Source: CAZEAP01 sp964510315 (GTDB lineage Bacteria; Planctomycetota; Brocadiia; SM23-32). From it: a stretch of DNA of 64,000 nucleotides. Both the position numbers and the translations under genes were made by a program. Of this stretch, positions 8,759 through 18,162 are shown in pieces. The DNA is taken from positions 1 through 64,000 of the forward strand of contig CAZEAP010000017.1 in the NCBI GenBank assembly GCA_964510315.1, read 5' to 3'. How positions within the stretch are numbered: position 1 is the stretch's first letter; the number at the start of each line of letters is the position of its first letter. The notes below the pieces were generated by a model. It saw only the letters and a list, made by a program, of their open reading frames with translations. It did not search any database and was not told the origin of the DNA.

Positions 8759-9517
8759 ATGCCGACCAAAGCCTTCATATCAGATATTCACGGCAACCTG
8801 GAAGCCCTGGAAGCGGTTCTCAAGGAAATACGCCACCAGGGCGTCGATGAGATCGTCTGCCTCGGCGACATCGTCGGATACGGCCCCGAACCGGTCGAGT
8901 GCACTGATCTGATCAGAAAGAACTCCTCCCTGACCCTCATGGGCAACCACGACTGGGCCGTGCTCAACAGCCCCGTCGGCTTCAACACCCTGGCCACGGC
9001 CATGATCTACAAAACGAAGGAGTGGATGAGGGTCACCGACGAATCGACCGACGAGGACAGGGAGCGCTGGAACTACCTCTCACAGCTACCCCTCAGTGCG
9101 GAGATGGACGGCACATTCCTGGTCCACGCCTCACCGCGGGCCGAACTGAGCGAGTACATCCTGCCCTCCGACGTTTCTCACGATCCCGAGAAGTTCGAAG
9201 AGATCTTCTCGATGATCGATCAGGCCTGCATGGTGGGTCATTCGCACGTGCCCTGCTGCATCAGTGATGAACTCGAACTGACCTTGATCCGCGGAGAGAG
9301 CACCACGATCCGGCTTGACGGGCGAAAACGCATCATTAACATCGGCTCGGTGGGCCAGCCCCGGGACGGCGATAACAGGGCCTGCTTTGTGACTTTCGAC
9401 GGCGAAACCGTGCGTTACCACAGGGTCCCTTACGACTATCGGCGCACGATGGAGAAAATCGAGGAGTTGGGCGACCAGTACCAGATGCTGGGCTACCGCC
9501 TGGGCCTGGGACGCTGA
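8759..9517 (+). CDS. Calcineurin-like metallophosphoesterase
   Basis: A 252-residue metallophosphoesterase of the YfcE/Ymdb-like group. Metal-binding motifs appear in order: SDIHGNLEAL near the N-terminus, GDIVGYGP, LMGNHDW, and C-terminal VGHSHVPCC and NIGSVGQPRDGD. All the expected Asp, Asn and His ligands are present, so it should be an active two-metal phosphodiesterase or protein phosphatase. Substrate unknown. The ATG at 8759 starts just before the conserved KAFISDIHGN. It is the first gene of a plus operon followed 32 bp later by the RnfB-like gene. Confidence 0.88.
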   Translation: MPTKAFISDIHGNLEALEAVLKEIRHQGVDEIVCLGDIVGYGPEPVECTDLIRKNSSLTLMGNHDWAVLNSPVGFNTLATAMIYKTKEWMRVTDESTDEDRERWNYLSQLPLSAEMDGTFLVHASPRAELSEYILPSDVSHDPEKFEEIFSMIDQACMVGHSHVPCCISDELELTLIRGESTTIRLDGRKRIINIGSVGQPRDGDNRACFVTFDGETVRYHRVPYDYRRTMEKIEELGDQYQMLGYRLGLGR

Positions 9518-9549
9518 ACTGTCCCACTTTCCTCCTGGAGGCAACGCAG

Positions 9550-10407
9550 ATGCCACTTGCAGTCTCCACCGTAACCGTGGCGGCCGTCTCCATGGTCGTT
9601 CTCGGCACCATCTTCGGCATCGGCCTCGTGCTGGCCGCCCGGGCCTTCAGCACCGATGAAGACCCCCGGGTCGAGGAGACGCTCGACATCCTGCCCGGCA
9701 TCAACTGCGGCGCCTGCAACTACGCCGGATGCCGGGGATATGCCGAGGCCGTGGTCCAGGAGGGCGAGAAAGTGAACCTTTGCCTGCCGGGCGGCCCCAA
9801 AGTGGCCCACCAACTGGCCGACCTGATGGACGTCGAACTGGGCGAGACAGTGCGCCAGCGGGCAGTTGTCCACTGCCAGGGGGGAAAGAGCCGCTGCCCC
9901 GACCGTTTCAACTACGTGGGGGAGCCGGACTGCCACGCCGCCCACCTGACCGCGGGCGGACCCAAGGCCTGCGTCTACGGCTGTCTGGGCTTCGGCTCCT
10001 GCGCGGATGCCTGCCCCTTCGACGCCATCACAATGAACGAAGAGAGACTGCCGGTGATCGACCCGGACAAGTGCACCGCCTGCGGAATCTGCGTGAAGAC
10101 CTGTCCCCGGGACCTGATCAGTCTGCTGCCCGTCCAGTACGAGATTTACCTGGGGTGCTCGTCGAACGACCGCGGGAAGTCGGTCAGCAAAGTGTGTTCG
10201 GTCGGTTGCATCGCCTGCCGCCGCTGCGTCAAGGAAGACCCCCACGATGCCATAGAGATGGACGGGAACCTTCCGGTGCTGGATTACGGGAAGGCGGACG
10301 GCGATTTCAGCGAAGCCGCGGAGGTCTGCCCCATGGATTGCTTCGTCATCGAGGGACCGCCCGAGCCCGCACCGCGCGCAGAACCCGCAGAGCAGGCCGC
10401 AGGCTGA
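9550..10407 (+). CDS. RnfB-like iron-sulfur electron transfer protein
   Basis: A 285-residue membrane-anchored ferredoxin-type protein. One N-terminal helix (about 8-30) precedes the RnfB-type 4Fe-4S motif GINCGACNYAGC with a fourth Cys in NLCLPGG. Then come several further clusters: CADACPF, CTACGICVKTCP, CSVGCIACRRC and CPMDC. The first pair fits RnfB; there are enough cysteines for at least three more clusters. No other rnf gene (A, C, D, E, G) is in this window, and the next gene encodes a YdjY-domain protein, so it may serve a different complex. Strong GGAGG 8 bp before ATG. Confidence 0.85.
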   Translation: MPLAVSTVTVAAVSMVVLGTIFGIGLVLAARAFSTDEDPRVEETLDILPGINCGACNYAGCRGYAEAVVQEGEKVNLCLPGGPKVAHQLADLMDVELGETVRQRAVVHCQGGKSRCPDRFNYVGEPDCHAAHLTAGGPKACVYGCLGFGSCADACPFDAITMNEERLPVIDPDKCTACGICVKTCPRDLISLLPVQYEIYLGCSSNDRGKSVSKVCSVGCIACRRCVKEDPHDAIEMDGNLPVLDYGKADGDFSEAAEVCPMDCFVIEGPPEPAPRAEPAEQAAG

Positions 10408-10454
10408 TGCCTCCGAGACCGGCCCGGCAGTGCCCCCTATGGTGAGTTTCGCGA

Positions 10455-11255
10455 ATGCCCGAACCGAACCGATCAGAAGCCGAGGCAGAGAATCCGCCGG
10501 AAGCGCCGCGTCGGAGCGTCGGTGCCCTGCTGCTGGAGTCGCTCGGCCTCGTCCTCCTTCTGGCCGGCACTGCGGCGGCCCTGCAGGCCGGAGACCGGCA
10601 AACCAGCCCGATCAAGAAGCTGGGGCCCCATCTCTATCGCGTGGGCACGATCGAACTGGACGCCGGCCGACGCACCATCCGCTGTCCGGGCCGGGTCAAC
10701 ATGGATGCCGGCGGCCCCATCGAACTACTGGCCTGTTTGCCCACGGGCAAAACGCACGAGTCGGTCTTCACGCTCGACGTCGAACCCATGCACCTGAAGG
10801 TGGCTCTCCTGCTGCTCGGTATGCGTGAGGGGAGGAATCCGGCCTATCCATACCCCGAAGGGGACCCGGAGGGGAACGAATCACCCGGGGAGACGGTCCA
10901 GATCGACGTCGAATGGGAACGCGCCGACGACGAGGAAGGCCGCAAGATCCGCCGGCCCGCCGGGAATTTCCTGTACAACGTCCAGGCGGAAAGCGCCCTC
11001 CAGGATGCGGAATGGGTATTTCTGGGCAGCAGGCAGTGGCAGGGCCGATTCGGCGCGGAAAGCGACGGCAGCCTCATCACTACCTACCACGATCCGCTGG
11101 CCATACTGGAGTTGGCGCACCCGACCGTAAGGGACGACATATACTACTTTGTCAATGAAGAGCTGTGCCCCCCCGTCGACACGCCCGTGGAACTGATCAT
11201 CCGGGCGCCGGAGTCCGGGCACACAGAAAAGGAGGAGCAAGCAGATGTCGGTTAA
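10455..11255 (+). CDS. YdjY-domain protein, membrane-anchored
   Basis: A 266-residue protein with one N-terminal hydrophobic segment (about 23-45) and an extracytoplasmic domain. The stretch VGTIELDAGRRTIRCPGRVNMDAGGPIELLACLPTG... and the later MHLKVALLLLGMREG match the YdjY family as I know it. YdjY is often found next to ferredoxin-like genes, as here next to the RnfB-like gene. Its biochemical function is not established. The last 11 bp overlap the next gene, so the two are translationally coupled. Confidence 0.75.
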   Translation: MPEPNRSEAEAENPPEAPRRSVGALLLESLGLVLLLAGTAAALQAGDRQTSPIKKLGPHLYRVGTIELDAGRRTIRCPGRVNMDAGGPIELLACLPTGKTHESVFTLDVEPMHLKVALLLLGMREGRNPAYPYPEGDPEGNESPGETVQIDVEWERADDEEGRKIRRPAGNFLYNVQAESALQDAEWVFLGSRQWQGRFGAESDGSLITTYHDPLAILELAHPTVRDDIYYFVNEELCPPVDTPVELIIRAPESGHTEKEEQADVG

Positions 11256-12426
11256 GCCCTTCAAGAAGGTTCTGCTGCCGGCGGTGATGCTTTCTCTGGC
11301 CGTCGTGAGCCTCGCACCGGCCGTCCGGTCGGCCGAGTCCCCCGCGCGGGACGTTTCATTGCTGGTAGAAAGCAAAGCGGGCGTCCGGCGGGGGCTCCGG
11401 TTCCTCGCTGAGAACCAGCAGGCGAACGGCTCCTGGCGGGACAGCCCGGCGATCACGGCCCTGTGCGTCACAGCAATGCTGGGCAGTGGACAGGAGGACT
11501 TCGAGGTCGACAGTCCGCCGGTGAGCCGGGGACTGGACTACATCCGCAGCTTTGCCCGGCCGGACGGCGGGATATACGACCGCTTCTACGCGTCCTACAG
11601 CACGAGCCTCTGCGCCATGGCCCTGGTCGAGGCGGGCCTCCCAGAAGACCGGAAACTCCTGCGGCGGGCGCGCGCCTTCCTGCTGGACGCCCAGGCCGAC
11701 CGCGGCGAGGACGTCTCCCCCGACCAGGTGCAGTACGGAGGGTGGGGCTACGAGCCTCACCACTCCGGGGAGGGAATGCACCGCGCAGACCTCTCCAACA
11801 CCCAGCTTGCGCTGGAGGCCGTCCGCAGCCTGGAAGCCGTCGCCGAAGAGGACGAGCCGGCCGCCGGCACGGGCGAGGAACGCCGCACTCGGACCGAGCT
11901 GTGCTACGACCGGGCAATCAAGTTCCTGGAGCGCTGCCAGAACCTGGAAAGCACAAACGACCAGCCCTGGGCCTCCAACGACGGGGGCTTCGTCTATCGT
12001 CCCGGCGAGAGCAAAGCCGGCACGACCGAAGAAGGCGGCCTCAGGAGCTACGGTGGCATGACATACGCCGGCCTGAAGAGCATGATCTACGCCCGGCTGG
12101 ACAAACATGATCCCCGCGTGCAGGCGGCCCACGGCTGGATCCGCCGCAACTGGACCGTCACTACGAACCCCGGTCTCGGCCAACAGGGCCTTTACTACTA
12201 CTACCTGACCATGGCCCGGGCTCTGAACGCCTACGGTGCGGAGCGAATCACCGAGCCGGACGGCACCTCGCACGGCTGGCGCAAGGAACTGGTCGGCCAT
12301 CTGCTGAAGGTGCAAAACGCCGACGGCTCGTGGGTAAACGACAACGGCCGATGGATGGAAAGCATACCGGAACTGGTCACCGCCTACACCGCCCTGGCCC
12401 TCGAGCACGCCACGGCGGGGTGGTAG
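11245..12426 (+). CDS. Secreted prenyltransferase/squalene-cyclase-like repeat protein
   Basis: A 393-residue protein with a signal peptide (about 1-30, ending VRSAES) and about six QW-like alpha/alpha-toroid repeats: FLAENQQANGSW, YIRSFARPDGGIYD, QYGGWGYEPH, SNDGGFVYRPG, WIRRNWTVTTNPG and LLKVQNADGSWVND. It lacks the DxDD acid motif of real squalene-hopene cyclases, and a signal peptide is not expected for them, so cyclase activity is unlikely. Preceded by a strong AAGGAGGAG and overlapping the YdjY gene. Similar secreted toroid proteins are common in Planctomycetota; their role is unknown. Confidence 0.8.
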   Translation: MSVKPFKKVLLPAVMLSLAVVSLAPAVRSAESPARDVSLLVESKAGVRRGLRFLAENQQANGSWRDSPAITALCVTAMLGSGQEDFEVDSPPVSRGLDYIRSFARPDGGIYDRFYASYSTSLCAMALVEAGLPEDRKLLRRARAFLLDAQADRGEDVSPDQVQYGGWGYEPHHSGEGMHRADLSNTQLALEAVRSLEAVAEEDEPAAGTGEERRTRTELCYDRAIKFLERCQNLESTNDQPWASNDGGFVYRPGESKAGTTEEGGLRSYGGMTYAGLKSMIYARLDKHDPRVQAAHGWIRRNWTVTTNPGLGQQGLYYYYLTMARALNAYGAERITEPDGTSHGWRKELVGHLLKVQNADGSWVNDNGRWMESIPELVTAYTALALEHATAGW

Positions 12427-12431
12427 CAGCC

Positions 12432-13076
12432 TCAGGCGCCGAAGAACTCGGCTGTGTTCCGGAACAGCTCTTTCACTTCGCTCTCGGTCAGCCCCGCCCC
12501 TTTTGCGATGGCTTCCGCTCGCTCACGCCCGGGGTAATCACCGGGCGCGTGGCCGTCGGAACCGAAGGTCAGCGCGGCGCCGTGCTCCCGCGCCAGGCGA
12601 GCGACCCGCCCGTTCGTCAAACTGTGGCCCTTTCTGCCGCTAATCTCCAGCCGCACCCCCAGCTCGGCGGCCAGCGCGGCATCTTCAGGGCTCAGCAGCC
12701 CCGGATGGGCCAGCACGTCGCAACCGGCCTCGATCGCCGCCCTGTTGGTGCCCTCGGCCACGGGTTCGACGAGGGTCTCACCATGGACCAGCACGACCTC
12801 TGCGCCGACCTCGCGGGCAAACACCACCAATCCTTCGATCAAGCGGGGCGGCACGTGAGTGATCTCGCAGCCGGGCAGCAGTTCCATCTCCCCGTAATGG
12901 CCGCGGACGGCCTCGCAGAATGCCACCGTCTGCTCCAGCACGGGCTCTATGTTGCCGTGGTCGCAGTGGTCGGATATGACCATTCCGCGGTAACCGGCCG
13001 CCTGGCAGCGGCGGGCGAGTTCGGCCGGCAGCAGGACGCCGTCACTGAGCAAGCTGTGGGTGTGGAGATCGTACAT
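12432..13076 (-). CDS. PHP-domain phosphoesterase (histidinol-phosphatase-like)
   Basis: A 214-residue PHP-fold metal-dependent hydrolase. Motifs in order: DLHTHSLLSDG, VISDHCDH, PGCEITHVPP, VLAHPGLLS, LEISGR and FGSDGHAPGDY, giving the full set of His/Asp/Glu metal ligands. The family includes histidinol-phosphatases and nucleotide or RNA phosphoesterases; the small size and the HTHSLLSDG opening fit the short stand-alone type. The ATG at 13076 is used because GGAG lies 8-11 bp upstream and the further frame is repeat DNA. It is convergent with the toroid gene, 5 bp apart. Confidence 0.85.
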   Translation of the reverse strand: MYDLHTHSLLSDGVLLPAELARRCQAAGYRGMVISDHCDHGNIEPVLEQTVAFCEAVRGHYGEMELLPGCEITHVPPRLIEGLVVFAREVGAEVVLVHGETLVEPVAEGTNRAAIEAGCDVLAHPGLLSPEDAALAAELGVRLEISGRKGHSLTNGRVARLAREHGAALTFGSDGHAPGDYPGRERAEAIAKGAGLTESEVKELFRNTAEFFGA

Positions 13077-13139
13077 GGCTTTTCGCTCCAGTAGGTGAGC
13101 CGCTTTTATACCAGAACTCCCCGCCCGGCGCGACCTGAA

Positions 13140-14060
13140 GGCTGTGGAACCACGGAGGAAGGCGACGACGGAGAGGGGCACAACGGCAAAGGGAACCACG
13201 AAGGACACGAAGGGCACGAAACGACAGGGAGGACACAACGGCAAGGGGAACCGCGGAGGACGCAGAGTGGCGCGGAGTTAAGACGAACGGCAAGACAGGA
13301 ACTACGGAGGGCACGGAGGAAGGCGACGACGGAGAGGGGCACAACGGCAAAGGAAACCACGAAGGACACGAAGGGCACGAAGGACGACGAAGGAAGACCA
13401 CGAACGGCACGACTACTCAACAGCCGGCAACTCCGTGCTGTCTGCTACCTACTGCCTACTCCCAACTCAACTCACCACGGAGACACGGAGGGCACGGAGG
13501 AAGGCGACGACGGGGAACGGACAACGGCGAAGGGAACCACGAAGGACACGAAGGGCACGAAACGACAGGGAGGACACAACGGCAAGGGGAACCGCGGAGG
13601 ACGCAGAGTGGCGCGGAGTTAAGACGAACGGCAAGACAGGAACTACGGAGGGCACGGAGGAAGGCGACGACGGGGAACGGACAACGGCGAAGGGAACCAC
13701 GAAGGACACGAAGGCCACGAAGGACGACGAAGGAAGACCACGAACGGCACGACTACTCAACAGCCGGCAACTCCGTGCTGTCTGCTACCTACTGCCTACT
13801 CCCAACTCAACTCACCACGGAGACACGGAGGGCACGGAGGAAGGCGACGACGGGGAACGGACAACGGCGAAGGGAACCACGAAGGACACGAAGGGCACGA
13901 AACGACAGGGAGGACACAACGGCAAAGGGAACCACGAAGGACACGAAGGGCACGAAGGACGACGAAGGAAGACCACGAACGGCACGACTACTCAACAGCC
14001 GGCAACTCCGTGCTGTCTGCTACCTACTGCCTGCTCCCAACTCAACTCACCAGGAGGAAG
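13140..14060 (+). repeat. Imperfect tandem repeat block of the ACCACGAAGG/ACGGAGG family
   Basis: About 900 bp made of short, degenerate purine-rich words (ACCACGAAGGACACGAAGGG, CGGAGGGCACGGAGGAAGGC) arranged in longer units. The landmark GACTACTCAACAGCCGGCAA occurs at 13411, 13751 and 13986, giving periods of 340 and 235 bp; the shorter unit lacks a roughly 105-bp middle part present in the others. A second landmark with GCGCGGAGTTAAGACGAACG occurs near 13273 and 13613. Open frames exist on both strands but their translations are low-complexity products of the repeat, not genes. Confidence 0.9.
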
Positions 14061-14261
14061 GCGAACGGGAAAGACGGGAACTACGAAGTTTGTGGGGGGC
14101 GGCCCGCTATCCGACTCCGGCGGGGCCCTGAAGAGAAAGAACAGGATCAGCCACACAGCCTTTGGCGAGAACGACGAATAACGTTGCACCCGGGGCCGGC
14201 GTTCGTTCAGGCACGCCCCGCCCGGGCAAGCTCTCGATAGTTTGCTCTTCCCGCCCTCTCG

Positions 14262-14355
14262 TCGGTCGTTCCTCCGTGGTCTCCGTGCTCTCTGTGGTTA
14301 CTGAATTGTCGTCCTGCTTTACTCTGCGTTACTCTGCGTCCTCCGCGGTTCCAAA
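14262..14355 (-). repeat. Inverted copy of the ACGGAG/ACGCAGAG repeat family
   Basis: CTCCGTGGTCTCCGTGCTCT... through CTCTGCGTCCTCCGCGGTTCC is the reverse complement of the words in the 13.1-14.06 kb block. The block and this segment therefore face each other across about 200 bp of ordinary-looking DNA, downstream of the RNase R gene. Confidence 0.75.
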
Positions 14356-14374
14356 TGCGTAGCTGCCCGGCGGT

Positions 14375-16531
14375 TCAATCGTGGAGGTAGAGGTCCAGTC
14401 GCCGGCGGGTCATGTCGATGTCCGCGATCACCACCTCCACTTCTTGTCCCAGCCGGAACGTCCGCTCGGTGCGGGTGCCCACCAGCGCGTGCTGCTCCTC
14501 GTTGAGCTTGTAGAAATCGTCGCGGATGTCCTGGACCTTCACCAACCCCTCGATGGAGTAGTCCTCCAGCCGCACGAACATGCCGATCTCCAGCACACCG
14601 GTGACCACTCCCTCGAACACCTCGTGCCGGTGGCTCTCCAGGTAGCGGAGCAGTTTGATCTTGACGATTTCGCGTTCGGCCTCATCGGCCCGGTCCTGCA
14701 TCTCGTTACAGTGGGAGGCGATGCCCGGCAGTTTGTCCCGCCACTGGGAACGCAGCTTGCCGGGACTGACGCCACGGTTCAGATAAGCGTCCAGGACGTG
14801 GTGCACGACCAGGTCGGGGTACCGCCGCACCGGAGAGGTGAAGTGGCAGTAACGCTCGAAGTGCAGCGCGTAATGAGGCTTGCAGCCCGGGCTGTAGCGC
14901 GCCCGGGTCATCGCCCGCAGCAGTTGCATGTTGACCGCTTCGGACACATGCGTGCCGGCAACTTCCCGTAGCAGTTTCTGGAGTTGCTTGCGGTCGCAAG
15001 CGTCGACCTCCCTGCCGATGACCGTGCGGACGAAGTCCTCGAACGCCAGCAGGTCCTCCTCCGGGGGCTCCTCGTGGACCCGGTAGAGCGCCGGAAGTTT
15101 CTTGTCGGTCATGAACCGGGCCACGGCACGGTTGGCGCTGAGCATGAACTCCTCCACCAGGCTGTGGGATCGGTCACGCACGATCTGGGAGACGCTGACC
15201 ACCCGTCCGTCTTCGCCCACGGTGACCCGATATTCGGGCACGTCCAGGTCCACCGAGCCGATCTTCTGGCGGCGCTGGCGCAGTTGTTCCGCCAGTGCGT
15301 CCAGGTCCCGCAGCAACTCCCAGATGGGCTCGGGCAGCTTCTCCACGGCAGCGGCGGCGGCCGGCTCTTCGGCCTCGGCCCCTTCGAGGACCTCCTGGAC
15401 CTCGGTGTAGGTCATACGCCGGTCCACGTGCACCGCCGAATGGAATATGGCAAAATCCGCTATCCGCGCCTGGTCGTCGAACTCGATCCGGACGGTCTTG
15501 GCCGGACGATCCTTGCCTTCGACCAGGCTCAGCACCTCCCTGCTCTGCTCCGGGGGGAACATGGGCACGACGTCGTTGGCAAGATAGACGCTGTTGCCGC
15601 GGCGCCGGGCCTCCAGGTCGAGGACGCTGTCGGGCTTGACCTGGTATGACAGATCGGCGACGTGCACCAGGACGACGCGCCGGCCGCCGTCCGGGTCGCG
15701 GTAGAAAGAAAGAGCGTCGTCGAAGTCCTTGGCGTCTTCCGGATCGATGGTAACGGTGGTCTTCTGCCGCAGATCCCTGCGGCGCTCCAACTCCCCCGGT
15801 GGAAGGGTCTCGGGCAGCGCCCGGGCGGCCTTCAGAACGTTCTCGGGGAACTCCCGGGGCAGGCCGAACTCCAATATCACTGATTGCACGTCCACGCCCG
15901 GCTCACCCACCTTGCCGAGGACCTCCCGAATCTCCCCCTCCGGGTTGCGGTGCAGGGTCGGCCATGCGCTTATCTCCACCAGCACCTGGTCGCCCTCTTG
16001 GGCTCCTTGCCAGTCCTCGCGTGCCACGTAGATGTCGCGAAACAGCCCCGGATTGTCCGCCGCGACACGTCCGAATTTCTTGCCGGGCACGAACGCTCCG
16101 ATCACCATCTCGTTGCGGTGCTCGATCACCTTGATGACCCGGCCCGACGGCCCGAGTTTCCTCTTGCCGCGCCGGGCTCGACTGCCCCGGGAGTGCAGTT
16201 CCACGGCGACCAGGTCACCGTGCATGGCCCGCCCCATGTCCTCCTCGCCCACGTAAACATCCTCCCGCTCCTCCTCGAGGGGCAGCAGGAAAGCGAACCC
16301 CCGAGGGTTGCATTGGAGGCGTCCGACCACCAGGCCGGCGGCGTCCGGGTTCACCCAATGCTTTTCCTTGACCTTCACCAGGTGACCCTCTCGCTCAAGA
16401 TCCTCCAACAGTGCCACAAAATCTGCGGCCTCCTCGGGTTGGATCGAGAAGTGCCGCTCCAGCTCTTCGGTGGTCATCTGGCGGTAGCTGTCGGATTCCA
16501 CCAGGTTCAGGACGTTCCTCGGTTCAATCAT
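14375..16531 (-). CDS. rnr: Ribonuclease R (RNase II/R family 3'-5' exoribonuclease)
   Basis: Processive 3'-5' degradation of structured RNA. The 718-residue protein has an N-terminal winged-helix-like region, OB/cold-shock domains (about 75-210), the RNB catalytic domain with TIDPEDAKDFDDALS carrying the metal-binding aspartates, HYALHFERYCHFTSPVRRYPDL near its end, and a C-terminal S1 domain (about 630-712). The ATG at 16531 is preferred over a TTG 11 codons upstream; GGGGA precedes the ATG closely. It lacks the long basic C-terminal tail of the E. coli enzyme. Divergent from dacB. Confidence 0.94.
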   Translation of the reverse strand: MIEPRNVLNLVESDSYRQMTTEELERHFSIQPEEAADFVALLEDLEREGHLVKVKEKHWVNPDAAGLVVGRLQCNPRGFAFLLPLEEEREDVYVGEEDMGRAMHGDLVAVELHSRGSRARRGKRKLGPSGRVIKVIEHRNEMVIGAFVPGKKFGRVAADNPGLFRDIYVAREDWQGAQEGDQVLVEISAWPTLHRNPEGEIREVLGKVGEPGVDVQSVILEFGLPREFPENVLKAARALPETLPPGELERRRDLRQKTTVTIDPEDAKDFDDALSFYRDPDGGRRVVLVHVADLSYQVKPDSVLDLEARRRGNSVYLANDVVPMFPPEQSREVLSLVEGKDRPAKTVRIEFDDQARIADFAIFHSAVHVDRRMTYTEVQEVLEGAEAEEPAAAAAVEKLPEPIWELLRDLDALAEQLRQRRQKIGSVDLDVPEYRVTVGEDGRVVSVSQIVRDRSHSLVEEFMLSANRAVARFMTDKKLPALYRVHEEPPEEDLLAFEDFVRTVIGREVDACDRKQLQKLLREVAGTHVSEAVNMQLLRAMTRARYSPGCKPHYALHFERYCHFTSPVRRYPDLVVHHVLDAYLNRGVSPGKLRSQWRDKLPGIASHCNEMQDRADEAEREIVKIKLLRYLESHRHEVFEGVVTGVLEIGMFVRLEDYSIEGLVKVQDIRDDFYKLNEEQHALVGTRTERTFRLGQEVEVVIADIDMTRRRLDLYLHD

Positions 16532-16572
16532 GGGTCCCCAATCGAAAAAACCAAATAATCCCAAGGACGTTC

Positions 16573-16600
16573 ATTGTAGCCGATACGGCGCGGATTTCAG
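16573..16600 (-). promoter_or_regulatory. Putative promoter for rnr
   Basis: Minus-strand CTGAAA, 16 bp spacer, TACAAT, about 40 bp before the rnr ATG. Confidence 0.45.
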
Positions 16601-16680
16601 GGCCGAACGGCGGATTTGCAATGGCCTGCCGCGTTAGCGGAGAATGGCGTCACGGTCACTCAATCCCCAGGTAGCCGACG

Positions 16681-18162
16681 ATGCCAACTCCAGCGCAGAA
16701 GCGCCGACACTCCCTCCGCCTGCTCGTTCCGGCAGCCGTCCTGGCGGCCCTGCTCCACGCGGCCACCGCGACGGCCGATCCGCTGGAGCGCGCCGTGGAG
16801 AGCATACTGTCCAAAGGCGGTCGCAAGCGTGCACGCGTCGGCGTCCACGTGGTGGCCGCTGCCAGTGGGCGCGTGATCTACAGCCGCCGGCCCATGGGCA
16901 GATTCATCGCCGCTTCCAACGAAAAGCTGGTGACGGCCGCCGCCGCACTCGAGGCCCTGGGTCCGGACTACCAGTTCCGCACGCGCCTCTATGCGGCGGG
17001 ACCGATACAGGCGGGGGTGCTCCGCGGAGACCTCCTGGTCCAGGGCGGAGCCGACCCCACCATCGGAGGGCGTTACGACGACGAACAGGCCGAGGCCGTC
17101 TTCGCCCGATGGGCCGAGGCGCTCAAGACCGGTGGCGTCCGAAGCATCAAAGGTGACGTTGTCGCCGACGACCGTTTCCTGGACCGACGATGGTACCATC
17201 CCCGATGGTCGAAAAACCAGGCCTGGAAGTGGTACTTCCCGCCCACCTCCGCCCTGTCGGTCAACGACAACTGCGTTGTGATCACCGTTAAGCCCGGGCC
17301 GGCGCCGGGCGAGCCGGCACGGCTCAGTCTGTCCCCCCCGGTCGCTCCCGTCGAGCTGGCCAACCTGTGCACTACCTCCGCCTCCAAACACTCCATCTGG
17401 TTCAGCCGGAAGGCGGGCGAGCAAAAGGTGCGCATCGGCGGCCACGTGATTCGGTCCTCCGCCGGCTGGTCCCACCGGGCGACGGTTCCCAATCCACCCC
17501 TCTACGCCGCCGCCCTGCTGAAGAGCACACTGGAGCAGAACGACATCTCGGTGGGCGGCCGCCCCCGACTCGTCCGGGGCAAGGACCAGCCCGCACCCAC
17601 CTCGTCCCCGCCGCTGTGCGTGCGGCGCGCGCGGCTTCTGCCGGTGCTGCGTCGCATGGTCCGGCGAAGCCACAACCACTACGCCGAACAGGTGATCAAA
17701 ACCATCGGCGCCGAGGCCGTGGAGGAAGGTTCCTGGGAGGCCGGCCTCAGGCGGGCCGGACAGATGCTGCAGAGGATGGGGTTCCGCCCATCGGAGTTCC
17801 AGCTGGACGACGGCAGCGGACTGTCGCGCCGCAATCAGCTCTCCCCCGCCCTGCTGACGGCCCTGCTGGTCCGCATGCGCCGGAGCGATCACGCCGAACG
17901 GTTCGGTTCACTGCTCGGCGTCCCCGGCGAACCGGGCACGCTCCACGACCGACTGACCGATCTGCCCTATCGGGAGAGCGTCCGGGCGAAGACCGGCTAC
18001 CTGAACGGCGTGGGGGCGCTCAGCGGTTACGCCACCGCCCGCAGCGGGATAGAAGTCGCCTTCTCCGTCCTGGTCAACGACTCGAAGAATCCCTCCGGCA
18101 CCTACTCGATGTCCGCCACCGTGGACGCCATCTGTCGGGCCATCGTCGACCATGCCGAGTAG
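16681..18162 (+). CDS. dacB: D-alanyl-D-alanine carboxypeptidase/endopeptidase (PBP4 family, S13)
   Basis: Trims peptidoglycan in the periplasm. The 493-residue protein has a signal peptide (about 1-32) and the three penicillin-binding motifs of peptidase family S13: SNEK (SxxK, Ser79), SHN (SxN) in RRSHNHYAEQ and KTG in VRAKTGYLNG. The inserted domain between SxxK and SxN is present, as in other PBP4 proteins. Its presence supports a peptidoglycan wall, along with murJ in this window. It appears to be a single-gene unit between rnr and a non-coding spacer. Confidence 0.93.
   Translation: MPTPAQKRRHSLRLLVPAAVLAALLHAATATADPLERAVESILSKGGRKRARVGVHVVAAASGRVIYSRRPMGRFIAASNEKLVTAAAALEALGPDYQFRTRLYAAGPIQAGVLRGDLLVQGGADPTIGGRYDDEQAEAVFARWAEALKTGGVRSIKGDVVADDRFLDRRWYHPRWSKNQAWKWYFPPTSALSVNDNCVVITVKPGPAPGEPARLSLSPPVAPVELANLCTTSASKHSIWFSRKAGEQKVRIGGHVIRSSAGWSHRATVPNPPLYAAALLKSTLEQNDISVGGRPRLVRGKDQPAPTSSPPLCVRRARLLPVLRRMVRRSHNHYAEQVIKTIGAEAVEEGSWEAGLRRAGQMLQRMGFRPSEFQLDDGSGLSRRNQLSPALLTALLVRMRRSDHAERFGSLLGVPGEPGTLHDRLTDLPYRESVRAKTGYLNGVGALSGYATARSGIEVAFSVLVNDSKNPSGTYSMSATVDAICRAIVDHAE

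Noticed and set aside
9550..10407. Complete Rnf complex
   Set aside because: Only an RnfB-like gene is present; other subunits are missing.
11245..12426. Squalene-hopene cyclase
   Set aside because: The toroid repeats are present but the DxDD motif is absent and a signal peptide is present.
13140..14060. CRISPR array
   Set aside because: Repeats are degenerate, lack uniform spacers and there are no cas genes.
13095..14181. Several open frames in the repeat block on both strands
   Set aside because: Translations are low-complexity products of the degenerate repeat words and they change with each unit.
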